A stretch of DNA of 5,444 nt from Planctomycetota bacterium (GCA_024278775.1 JAJRSP010000060.1:1-5444), one strand, 5' to 3'; positions 1-4,856 are shown, counted from the stretch's first letter. The notes: a model not told the origin generated them from the letters alone. A program made the numbers and translations.

Positions 1-494
1 CGGTGGATTGCTGGACGCTGCCTTGGTCGGCGATAGTGCTGGACGACAATGAGATCGTGTTTCGCCGAGCGAAGACGAAGATTGCTCGCGCGGCTTGGCT
101 CTGGCCACGGACAAAGGAAGCGCTCGCTGCATTGCCCCGCCGAAACGGCGATATGGTGTTCACCGCGGCCCACAGGGGAGCGTACAAGCCAGGCGGATTT
201 CGAGCAGCCTACCGAAGAGTCAAGAAGAAGGCGGGGGTGAAATCCACATTCGACATGATCCGCGACGGCGCATACACCGCCGCCGTCAAGGGCGCGCCGA
301 TGGATCAGGCCAAGATACTCGCAGGACACTCGACGGGCATGTCCGATGCCTATGTCCTGCGCGGCGGAGTGCTGGTGCAGGAAGCCTGCGAAGCTGTCGA
401 AAAGCACTACTTCAGCAGCACGGGCGATTCCAAATCACCCCGTCCCCGTTCTGACGATCCACTGACCGCTGCGTTGGTGGGTGATGTGTCCTGA
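1..494 (+). CDS. Tyrosine recombinase / phage-type integrase, C-terminal part (5' end outside window)
   Basis: The reading frame is open at the left edge (first whole codon at base 3), so this is a fragment of about 163 residues and its true start is not visible. The GTG at base 3 is unlikely to be the real start. Counting from it, the order matches the catalytic half of tyrosine recombinases: a β-hairpin with lysines (FRRAKTK, about residues 20-26); TFDMIRDG with the second catalytic Arg at 87; LAGHSTGMSDAY with Gly-His at 108-109 and the presumed nucleophile Tyr117. The usual H-x-x-R box reads Asp84-x-x-Arg87. The first catalytic Arg would lie just off the window. The family cuts and rejoins DNA through a 3'-phosphotyrosine in the cytoplasm and integrates or excises mobile elements. 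A low-complexity Ser/Pro/Arg tail follows residue 137. Its position next to an unusual operon suggests it marks one end of an integrated element; that part is inference. Confidence 0.85.
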   Translation, partial: VDCWTLPWSAIVLDDNEIVFRRAKTKIARAAWLWPRTKEALAALPRRNGDMVFTAAHRGAYKPGGFRAAYRRVKKKAGVKSTFDMIRDGAYTAAVKGAPMDQAKILAGHSTGMSDAYVLRGGVLVQEACEAVEKHYFSSTGDSKSPRPRSDDPLTAALVGDVS

Positions 495-502
495 CGCATC
501 AC
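481..502 (+). terminator. Hairpin across the integrase stop codon
   Basis: GTGATGTG (481-488) can pair with CGCATCAC (495-502): 8 bp including one G·T pair, with a 6-base loop holding the TGA stop. No T-tract follows, so it is at best a weak or Rho-assisted terminator, or an mRNA 3'-end stabiliser. Confidence 0.25.
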
Positions 503-611
503 GAAAACTGCGGAGGGAAACGGACGAGATGACGCTTTTGCAATCTGCACGCCTCCCCGTCTTCACGGCATATGGATTCCGTTTCATGGTTTTGATTGAC
601 ATGAGACAGGT

Positions 612-686
612 CCGATAGGCCCTACTCCTTGAGATGTCATATTATGGCACCTTTCTGTTAAAATACTGAATGCTCGCTCCTATCGG
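612..686. repeat. 8-bp inverted repeat flanking the candidate promoter (possible operators)
   Basis: CCGATAGG (612-619) and CCTATCGG (679-686) are perfect reverse complements separated by 59 bases. The candidate -10 at 659-664 lies between them, and the right half falls just after the predicted start point. This arrangement would suit two operator half-sites for a repressor, possibly with DNA looping. An 8-bp match alone is not strong evidence. The rest of the 495-804 gap shows no gene. Confidence 0.3.
656..664 (+). promoter_or_regulatory. Candidate extended -10 promoter for the four-gene operon
   Basis: TGTTAAAAT holds the extended -10 dinucleotide TG, one base, then TAAAAT (5 of 6 matches to TATAAT). 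It sits in the AT-richest part of the 495-804 gap, and no good -35 lies 16-18 bases upstream, as is usual for extended -10 promoters. A perfect TTGACA at 596-601 has no matching -10 at normal spacing. Transcription from here would start near 671 and give a leader of about 130 bases before the first operon gene. The assignment assumes σ70-like consensus holds in this organism. Confidence 0.4.
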
Positions 687-804
687 TCGCAACGAAAAGC
701 TCCCTCAATTGTGAATGTGCCATCTCATTTTTGCCGATTTTCAGGGCTGAGAATGGGGCCGCGTGGCCTCTCCACATCACAAGTCCATAGAATAAGGGGT
801 GTCA

Positions 805-1638
805 ATGATGACCACCGCAACTGCTCCGAAGAAAACCAGCGGGAAGAAGAACGAGACTGAAGTGGGCCAAGTCGTCACTTACGGCGAGTCCGATAACGGA
901 CGGGACACGCATGTCCCGTCCCTTGATCTCAAGGACAAAGCGGTTGCCGCAGAGGCCGAACTGGCGCAGGAACGAGAGCTGCGCGATCGGAACGCAATGG
1001 ACTTGCTCAGCGGCGTGCGGTCTCATTATGACGACTTCCTGAACTACGGTCAAAAGTCCTTTGAAGAGGTGCTGGCGATCGGCGAGCGTCTCAACAAACT
1101 GAAAGATCTCGTCAAGAAGGGCCTACCCACCGGCCCCAACACATGGCAGGCGTGGGTAGAAGAAAAAGAGGGACTGGATAACGCCGCTGCCGACTACCTT
1201 CCATTCGGGCTGCGCCAGGCCAACAGGTACATCCGCGTGTTCAATCAGCATCAGGATGGGAAAGTCGCCTTTGATCCAGAATGTTTCACCTTCGCAAGCG
1301 CCGCAGACGAGTCGAACGGTTCAGAAACGCAGCCTGCCCCTATCGAGTTCAAGGACGACGAGACGGGCGTGGAACACGGCAAGGTGCGGTGGACCAACAA
1401 CGGCCGCTTCAATCTTTCCTGGAAAAACGACAAGATGGCAAAGCGGATGGACAAAGACAATGTCTGCTGCAGCACAGCCATCCTGGCTGGCAAGTTGGCC
1501 TTCCAGATCGTCGCACGCACCAAGGTTAAGGACGGCGTCATGAAGCCCATGCTTGACATGCTCATAAAGCTGTCGGAGGCCAATGGTGACACGAAAAAGA
1601 TGGTCAACAGTATGAAGAAAGCGGTCGATGACTGCTGA
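805..1638 (+). CDS. DUF3102-like putative DNA-binding protein, first gene of the operon
   Basis: The protein has 277 residues. AAGGGG at 794-799 places the start at ATG 805 (5-base gap) or ATG 808 (8-base gap); the in-frame GTG at 799 overlaps the Shine-Dalgarno and is less likely. Residues 1-45 are basic then polar and probably disordered; 45-65 form a charged, helix-prone stretch. Residues 84-148 (SFEEVLAIGERLNKLKDLV, then TWQAWVEE, then FGLRQANRYIRVF) resemble the DUF3102/KilA-associated pattern: a helix ending in a lysine-rich turn, a W-x-x-W segment, and a helix-turn-helix-like 'R-x-A-x-R-Y' helix. An acidic, low-complexity linker follows (165-195), then a Lys-rich C-terminal domain I do not recognise (195-277). 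Cys221-Cys222 and a C-terminal Cys are present without a metal-site pattern. Context suggests a regulator or DNA-binding part of the operon. The fold call is by eye and moderate; the function is inferred. Confidence 0.75.
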   Translation: MMTTATAPKKTSGKKNETEVGQVVTYGESDNGRDTHVPSLDLKDKAVAAEAELAQERELRDRNAMDLLSGVRSHYDDFLNYGQKSFEEVLAIGERLNKLKDLVKKGLPTGPNTWQAWVEEKEGLDNAAADYLPFGLRQANRYIRVFNQHQDGKVAFDPECFTFASAADESNGSETQPAPIEFKDDETGVEHGKVRWTNNGRFNLSWKNDKMAKRMDKDNVCCSTAILAGKLAFQIVARTKVKDGVMKPMLDMLIKLSEANGDTKKMVNSMKKAVDDC

Positions 1639-2248
1639 TCGAACGACCAATGCTGAGGCGGCGGAATGTGTGCGTCAAGCCTACGAGAGTGTGCGCAACG
1701 ACCCCAAGATTCGTGCTCGATGGATCGAGCGATACATCTCGGCAAACGGCCCGCTCATTTCCGAGGCCGATAGCCGATGGCGGAATCATCTACGCCACGC
1801 CGAAGAGGCGCTAAGCGAGCTGGAAGCTGCGGGCGATGCGCTGTCGCGTCTGAGGAACGGTGTTGCGGCGGAGCGCGAGGCGTCGTACTGGGCCGATGTC
1901 GTTGAAGCACTACATTTCTCGGGCGCGCTGGCATTCAATGAACGGCATGCGGCTCGGCTCATGCACATCACCGGCACTATTCGCACTCGGCGGATCAAGC
2001 GTTCGCGTCGAATGGTCTTGCTTGATAGTAAGTATGCCTTTTCGACAAGAGAGGCTGTTGCCACGGAGGCGGCACAGCTCGCATACGATGTCGTCATGAC
2101 TTCGGAAGAGGAATTTGTCCCGAGCGCAGTCGTGGAGATCCTGTACCAGCTCTCAAAGGTGGAGGGGCAGGGGAGGATGTCTCTGGCGACGGCCCTAGGG
2201 AGCGCACTGTTTAAGCGAGAAAACCGCGCCCAGGAGATTCGGTCGTGA
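1628..2248 (+). CDS. Unknown protein, paralogue A of a tandem pair
   Basis: The protein has 206 residues; I do not recognise the family. Its ATG lies inside the preceding gene (11-bp overlap, different frame), implying translational coupling; only a weak purine run (AAGAAAG) precedes it. The start is supported by alignment with the next gene, which has the same length and a similar N-terminus. Shared blocks: N-A-x-A-A-E-x-V-R (8-16), N-D (24-25), a Trp at 51, EAxSELExxGDALSRL (60-75), W-x-D-V (88-91), I-R-x-R-R-x-K (118-124), and a C-terminal A-T-E-A…L-A-Y-x-V-V-M…L-x-K-V-E-G (145-180). Most of it should be α-helical; no signal peptide or membrane segment is seen, so it is probably cytoplasmic. 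The conserved basic I-R-x-R-R-x-K block could touch nucleic acid, which is inference. No catalytic motif is evident. Confidence 0.8.
   Translation: MTADRTTNAEAAECVRQAYESVRNDPKIRARWIERYISANGPLISEADSRWRNHLRHAEEALSELEAAGDALSRLRNGVAAEREASYWADVVEALHFSGALAFNERHAARLMHITGTIRTRRIKRSRRMVLLDSKYAFSTREAVATEAAQLAYDVVMTSEEEFVPSAVVEILYQLSKVEGQGRMSLATALGSALFKRENRAQEIRS
2232..2236 (+). promoter_or_regulatory. Ribosome binding site for paralogue B
   Basis: AGGAG lies inside the end of paralogue A, 8 bases before GTG 2245. It supports the GTG start, whose codon overlaps the upstream stop in the string GTGA. Confidence 0.65.
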
Positions 2249-2865
2249 GTGACCGAACCAATCTTGATGCGAACGCACAGGCGGCTGAGTTTGTGCGCAA
2301 TGCCTTCGAGAAGGCCCAGAACGATCACAGGGTACATGCCCGGCGAGCCGAGGAGTTCCTGAGCGAGAACCCCGAACTGGTCTCCGAGGTCGCCGAACAT
2401 TGGCAAAAACAGGTTGAGCATAGTACGGAGGCGATGAGCGAGCTTGAGACCGTGGGCGATGCCCTGTCTCGTTTGAAACGCGGCGGGATCGCCAAATTGG
2501 GCGAGTCTTTCTGGGAAGATGTGATCGGGAGGATATACCACTTCCGAACCGTCGGGTACTTCCAGTGGGAGGCCGATCGTCTTATTCAGTCGTGCGACGC
2601 CATTCGTGCGAGGCGGGTCAAGAGTGCGATAAGAAGCAAAACCCGTATCGACGGATTTCCACCGTATGCCTACAGGAAGGCCGCCACCGAGGCGTCACTG
2701 CTCGCCTATCATGTGGTTATGTCGGCGGCGGATGCGAATGTCGCACACGATGTCGTCACGATTCTCTCCGGCCTGTTGAAAGTGGAAGGGGAAAAACGAC
2801 GGACACTTGCCTGGTCTCTGACCCGCACTTTCTACGACTATGAATACGCCCTCGATGAGGCATGA
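2245..2865 (+). CDS. Unknown protein, paralogue B of a tandem pair
   Basis: The protein has 206 residues, starts with GTG (supported by AGGAG 8 bases upstream) and overlaps the stop of paralogue A by 4 bp. Aligned without gaps, residues 10-77 match residues 8-75 of paralogue A at 34 of 68 positions. The middle (85-130) and the C-terminal third (146-192, ATEASLLAYHVVM … LLKVEG) are also related, with insertions. Conserved: H-A-R-x (31-33), Trp53, EAMSELE…GDALSRL (62-77), W-E-D-V (90-93), I-R-A-R-R-V-K (120-126) and K-V-E-G (179-182). The extreme C-terminus differs (aromatic and acidic here, basic in A). DNA identity is clearly lower than expected for a recent duplication, so both copies have been kept for a long time, perhaps as subunits of a hetero-oligomer. 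The family is unrecognised and the function unknown. Confidence 0.8.
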   Translation: MSDRTNLDANAQAAEFVRNAFEKAQNDHRVHARRAEEFLSENPELVSEVAEHWQKQVEHSTEAMSELETVGDALSRLKRGGIAKLGESFWEDVIGRIYHFRTVGYFQWEADRLIQSCDAIRARRVKSAIRSKTRIDGFPPYAYRKAATEASLLAYHVVMSAADANVAHDVVTILSGLLKVEGEKRRTLAWSLTRTFYDYEYALDEA

Positions 2866-2934
2866 CCGCAAGGGGAGCAACCGTCAATTCGGAAGCCGTC
2901 TTGAATCGAGGTAGCTTCGGTGAGGTCCGCGACA

Positions 2935-3165
2935 ATGACGGCCAACGAGTTCAGGAAGCTGATGAAACGCGAGATGAAAATGCTTGCGAGCCAAAACGAC
3001 ATCGAAGAGGGGTACGCATTGCACATCGCCGAACAGCATGTATCGCAATGGCGATCTAAGGACAACGACGGCAGGCGTGCGATGGAGGACGCGGCCCGAA
3101 GAAACTTGAAACGGCTGACAGAAGAGATGGACGCCGACGATGAGCGTCCGCGTCGGACGACCTGA
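2935..3165 (+). CDS. Small charged helical protein, last gene of the operon
   Basis: The protein has 76 residues from ATG 2935, which has GAGGT 8 bases upstream (2922-2926). An in-frame GTG at 2920, itself preceded by GAGGT 7 bases upstream, would add five residues and cannot be excluded. The protein is rich in Lys, Arg, Glu and Met and looks almost fully α-helical (MTANEFRKLMKREMKMLASQ; then RRAMEDAARRNLKRLTEEM at about 47-65), ending in a charged tail. No Cys, membrane segment or known motif is visible. It starts 69 bases after paralogue B on the same strand with no promoter or terminator between, so it is probably the fourth gene of the operon. The segment W-x(n)-A-x-x-x-x-x-x-L-x-R-L faintly recalls the EAxSELE…LSRL block of the paralogues, but this is too short to claim homology. 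Function unknown. Confidence 0.6.
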   Translation: MTANEFRKLMKREMKMLASQNDIEEGYALHIAEQHVSQWRSKDNDGRRAMEDAARRNLKRLTEEMDADDERPRRTT

Positions 3166-3266
3166 CCAGCATCGATCGAGTGGCACGACTCTGACCTCAA
3201 GGTTTGTACGCCGTACTGTCAGCATCAAGAGCGAATTAGGCCGTAGCTGCGCAACCATCAGGGCGA
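3166..3266. other. Gap between convergent genes
   Basis: About 100 bases separate the operon stop from the stop of the minus-strand gene. I see no strong hairpin with a T-tract here, only short palindromes such as GTACGCCGTAC (3207-3217). Composition is mixed and no gene is supported. Confidence 0.4.
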
Positions 3267-3746
3267 TCACCAATTCTCGCCCCAATCTTTGGGGCTGGCC
3301 TTGCCGTTCCACTTGCCGGGCGGTCCGTTGCGCGAATCCCAGATGGGGTTGGTCTTTGGCGAGGTCCAGCAGTCGGGCGAACCGTACAGCCGCAGTGCCT
3401 CGGCGGCGTCCGTCGGGTCCGACAGGTCGAAGATGTCACGATCGCTAAGGCCGGCCATCTCCTTCACCCACCAGTCCACGAGAAAGCAACCAACGATGGC
3501 AAAATCGTGGCCTTCGTACTTGCCCTTCAAGGGTAGTTCTGCGTCGGGGTTGTCTTCAACCATGTAGCCGTACAGCGCACCGTCGAATGCCTCGGCGATG
3601 TACCCTGCGGTCGTGTGGCAGAAGCACCAGCCGTGCCAATCCTCCATGTCCGGTTCGCCACGCGCGTTCATCTCCACGATGACCCGGCGGATGTCGTCCT
3701 CCGTCGGCCCGTTGTTCACCCCTTCGATCAGTTTGCGGAATGGCAT
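3267..3746 (-). CDS. Unknown 159-aa protein with a possible Cys-His-Asp (papain-like) triad
   Basis: The start ATG (bases 3746-3744) has AAAGG 7 bases upstream on the minus strand. The family is not recognised. The N-terminus (1-36) is acidic and helical. The core holds WHGWCFCHTTAGYIAEAF (37-54), GKYEGHDFAIVGCFLVDWWV (75-94) and an acidic segment with DIFDLSDP (104-111). The C-terminal 35 residues are Pro/Gly/Trp-rich (…NPIWDSRNGPPGKWNG…). A Cys (41 or 43) starting a helix, then Gly-His (80) on a strand and an Asp (91) on the next strand after 'V' is the order found in papain-like and transglutaminase-like folds. That suggests a cytoplasmic thiol hydrolase or transferase, or an inactive relative. 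No signal peptide is seen. It is convergent with the operon and possibly unrelated to it. The gene call is firm; the fold suggestion is inference of low to moderate confidence. Confidence 0.75.
   Translation of the reverse strand: MPFRKLIEGVNNGPTEDDIRRVIVEMNARGEPDMEDWHGWCFCHTTAGYIAEAFDGALYGYMVEDNPDAELPLKGKYEGHDFAIVGCFLVDWWVKEMAGLSDRDIFDLSDPTDAAEALRLYGSPDCWTSPKTNPIWDSRNGPPGKWNGKASPKDWGENW
3279..3295 (-). terminator. Short GC-rich hairpin in the 3' end of the minus-strand gene
   Basis: GCCCCAA (3279-3285) and TTGGGGC (3289-3295) form a perfect 7-bp stem with a 3-base loop. It lies within the last codons of the minus-strand gene and lacks a T-tract on either side, so it may only influence mRNA 3'-end stability. 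Confidence 0.25.
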
Positions 3747-3905
3747 CTCGTCACCTTTGCCTGAAATGCGATCGACGCTTGCCGCGATACGCCGATCCGT
3801 TACATGGGAATCACCTTGTGTGTGTCGGCTCGTGAACGCACTATCTTCACTTTACCGCAATATCGGGCGTCTCGATTTGCTTACCCACCGGCTTTTCTGC
3901 CGCGC

Positions 3906-3924
3906 CTACGGTAGGATACCGTAG
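3906..3924. repeat. Perfect inverted repeat, operator- or hairpin-like
   Basis: CTACGGTA (3906-3913) and TACCGTAG (3917-3924) are perfect 8-bp complements around a GGA spacer. It abuts the long hairpin that begins at 3925 and lies about 160 bases upstream of the minus-strand gene start. It could be a repressor site or part of a folded element. Confidence 0.45.
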
Positions 3925-4019
3925 CCTGCGACAGCCTTCCCCGCCGGTCCGCGCAATCGAACGGCAACATGCCTCGGTTCGCGGACCGGGCGAGGCTCAT
4001 CACGGAAGGGTCTCGCAGG
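3925..4019. repeat. Long nested imperfect hairpin (left)
   Basis: Stems in order: CCTGCGA 3925-3931 with TCGCAGG 4013-4019 (7 bp); CCTTCC 3935-3940 with GGAAGG 4004-4009 (6 bp); CCGGTCCGCG 3944-3953 with CGCGGACCGG 3980-3989 (10 bp). As an alternative at the tip, CGAAC 3958-3962 can pair with GTTCG 3977-3981 and GGCA 3963-3966 with TGCC 3970-3973. At least 23 pairs in 95 bases, properly nested, suggests a selected fold in RNA or single-stranded DNA. Confidence 0.5.
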
Positions 4020-4025
4020 GCATCC

Positions 4026-4060
4026 CCCGGACCGCGAGGTATTGACACACTCGCACCGGG
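4026..4060. repeat. Small nested hairpin
   Basis: CCCGG (4026-4030) pairs with CCGGG (4056-4060), and inside it GCGAG (4034-4038) pairs with CTCGC (4050-4054), leaving an 11-base loop that includes TTGACA. In GC-rich DNA, stems of this size can arise by chance; it is listed because it continues the run of nested hairpins. Confidence 0.3.
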
Positions 4061-4372
4061 ATTCCCACGGACTTACGACAACCGAGGCGTGCGGACTCGT
4101 ATGCGCGAACGGCCAGACGGCCCATCAGCTCAAGCCGCAGCGTTCGTTCTGATCCCACCCTGTTCGGCGGGCTGCCGGCCCAGCACACTGCCGCCCACCG
4201 ATTCATCAACCCCGTCCCCGTTTTCCACAGCAATCCTCGAATGATATGTCTGTCGTGCCGCCCGGCAACCGAGGACACTGCGTGGCCGGTCCGTCCGCGT
4301 AGACATCCGCTTCCCGTGAAAGACATGTGGACTTCCGCTCGGGGCCCTGGTAGGCTGGTATCGACAATTTGG

Positions 4373-4386
4373 TGTCTTTAGAGACA
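4373..4386 (+). repeat. Short hairpin ahead of the main leader hairpin
   Basis: TGTCT (4373-4377) and AGACA (4382-4386) form a perfect 5-bp stem with a TTAG loop, ten bases before the long hairpin starting at 4396. Confidence 0.3.
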
Positions 4387-4395
4387 ACGACCGAA

Positions 4396-4496
4396 GGCTC
4401 TCAAACTGCGACTGTTTGTTTTCCGCACTCGGCGTTCGCCGGGCTTTGCCCGGCGGATGCAACCGGTGCGGAAAGGCTGTCGCAGGCCTGAGAGCT
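4396..4496 (+). promoter_or_regulatory. Long multi-stem hairpin upstream of the 91-aa gene (possible structured leader)
   Basis: Nested stems: GGCTCTCA 4396-4403 with TGAGAGCT 4489-4496 (8 bp, one G·T); CTGCGAC 4406-4412 with GTCGCAG 4479-4485 (7 bp); TTTCCGCAC 4420-4428 with GTGCGGAAA 4466-4474 (9 bp); CGG 4430-4432 with CCG 4463-4465; CGCCGGGC 4437-4444 with GCCCGGCG 4448-4455 (8 bp, TTT triloop). About 35 pairs in 101 bases with small, mostly asymmetric internal loops. It ends 46 bases before the start codon at 4543. It could act as RNA (leader, riboswitch-like or protein-bound) or as single-stranded DNA at the end of a mobile element. It matches no riboswitch class I can name. Confidence 0.5.
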
Positions 4497-4520
4497 CGGG
4501 GAGTCCGTCGGGCTCCTCGA
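4496..4520 (+). promoter_or_regulatory. Second leader hairpin next to the ribosome binding site
   Basis: TCGGGGAG (4496-4503) pairs with CTCCTCGA (4513-4520), 8 bp with one G·T and a 9-base loop. GGCCT (4486-4490) can close it by pairing with AGGCC (4526-4530), which competes with the preceding long hairpin. CTCC (4513-4516) can instead pair with GGAG of the Shine-Dalgarno at 4531-4534. Such alternatives would allow translation control of the downstream gene; this is inference from pairing only. Confidence 0.35.
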
Positions 4521-4542
4521 CTTTAAGGCCGGAGGCGAACGC

Positions 4543-4818
4543 ATGACCGTTGCCCGCGACGACCAACAACTCACGCCCCACGAACGACTGATCTTTGGCC
4601 TGTGCCTTCGACTTGACAGTGCATTCAAGCGCGACCCGTCCGTCGGCGCGATGAACCGGGTGTACCGGAAGATCAGGACCGGGCAGCCGGAGATCGACCG
4701 CGAGCTGAGGGATCACATCGGGCTGCTCTACATGTTCGAGGAGGCACGGCCAGCGCTGCTGGCGGACGCACGAAAACAACGCGTGACAGATAATGCCGCG
4801 TCGTCCGCACTCATTTAG
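4543..4818 (+). CDS. Unknown 91-aa protein
   Basis: ATG 4543 is preceded by GGAGG at 4531-4535 with a 7-base gap, a strong ribosome binding site that makes the small gene credible. The protein is soluble-looking and helix-rich, with no signal peptide or membrane segment. It reads as polar N-terminus (1-12), a hydrophobic-amphipathic helix ERLIFGLCLRLDSAF (14-28), a basic middle with NRVYRKIRTGQPEIDREL (38-55), a second amphipathic stretch HIGLLYMFEEARPALLADA (58-76), and a polar tail. I do not recognise the family. It is separated from neighbours on both sides: a structured 5' leader upstream and a 131-base gap with its own promoter candidate downstream. Function unknown. Confidence 0.65.
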   Translation: MTVARDDQQLTPHERLIFGLCLRLDSAFKRDPSVGAMNRVYRKIRTGQPEIDRELRDHIGLLYMFEEARPALLADARKQRVTDNAASSALI

Positions 4819-4856
4819 TCGCGGAGACGGGTGACAGGGAGTTTCTGAAGTGGATC

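Larger units (their letters stand above)
3924..4487. repeat. Perfect 15-bp inverted repeat bounding a 564-bp interval
   Basis: GCCTGCGACAGCCTT (3924-3938) and AAGGCTGTCGCAGGC (4473-4487) are exact reverse complements. Beyond the 15 bp the inward sequences stay loosely similar (CCCGCCGGT against TCCGCACCGGT). Each arm is also one side of a local long hairpin. Two readings fit: terminal inverted repeats of a non-autonomous, MITE-like element with folded ends, or a long-range closing helix of a large structured RNA. No target-site duplication is seen directly outside the arms, and no transposase frame is convincing inside, so the element reading is provisional. Confidence 0.5.
3747..4542. other. 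About 800-bp region without a convincing gene, rich in inverted repeats
   Basis: Bases 3747-3905 hold the upstream region of the minus-strand gene; I found no clear promoter there. From 3906 to 4520 the sequence is packed with nested complementary segments, annotated separately: 3906-3924, 3925-4019, 4026-4060, 4373-4386, 4396-4496, 4496-4520, plus a long-range 15-bp inverted repeat. Open frames in this stretch (for example 4000-4326 minus and 3969-4244 plus) lack a good Shine-Dalgarno and have Arg/Ser/Pro-rich composition typical of non-coding GC-rich DNA. No tRNA T-loop signature or rRNA segment is seen. Confidence 0.55.

Noticed and set aside
386..401. Partial match of the 15-bp repeat (GCCTGCGA…CTGTC) inside the integrase gene
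   Set aside because: Only a short interrupted match in a coding region; expected by chance.
1251..1745. Long minus-strand frame opposite the first operon gene
   Set aside because: Antisense shadow of a well-supported coding frame; the translation has no domain and no start signal.
2959..2980. CTGATGA followed by GAAA, reminiscent of a hammerhead ribozyme core
   Set aside because: No stem II between the two boxes and no flanking stems; it lies in the coding frame of the 76-aa gene.
2862..3059. Open frame whose ATG overlaps the paralogue B stop (ATGA), 65 codons
   Set aside because: The overlap matches the operon style, but the translation is Arg-rich and unstructured, as expected for the wrong frame, and it overlaps the 76-aa gene, which has a better ribosome site and protein-like helical composition. 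Not fully excluded.
4000..4326. Minus-strand open frame of 108 codons within the inverted-repeat region
   Set aside because: No good Shine-Dalgarno, Arg/Gly/Ser-rich composition, overlaps several palindromes, and no recognisable domain. Likely a chance frame in GC-rich DNA.
4396..4496. Integron attC site
   Set aside because: The hairpin shape is suggestive, but no RYYYAAC/GTTRRRY core pair is present at its base, and no integron integrase is seen.
4396..4496. Retron msr/msd
   Set aside because: A long hairpin is present, but there is no reverse transcriptase frame in the window and no flanking a1/a2 repeat in the expected arrangement.
4378..4779. Minus-strand open frame of 133 codons
   Set aside because: It runs antisense through the 91-aa gene and the long hairpin; the hairpin explains the sequence constraint better, and no ribosome site is evident.
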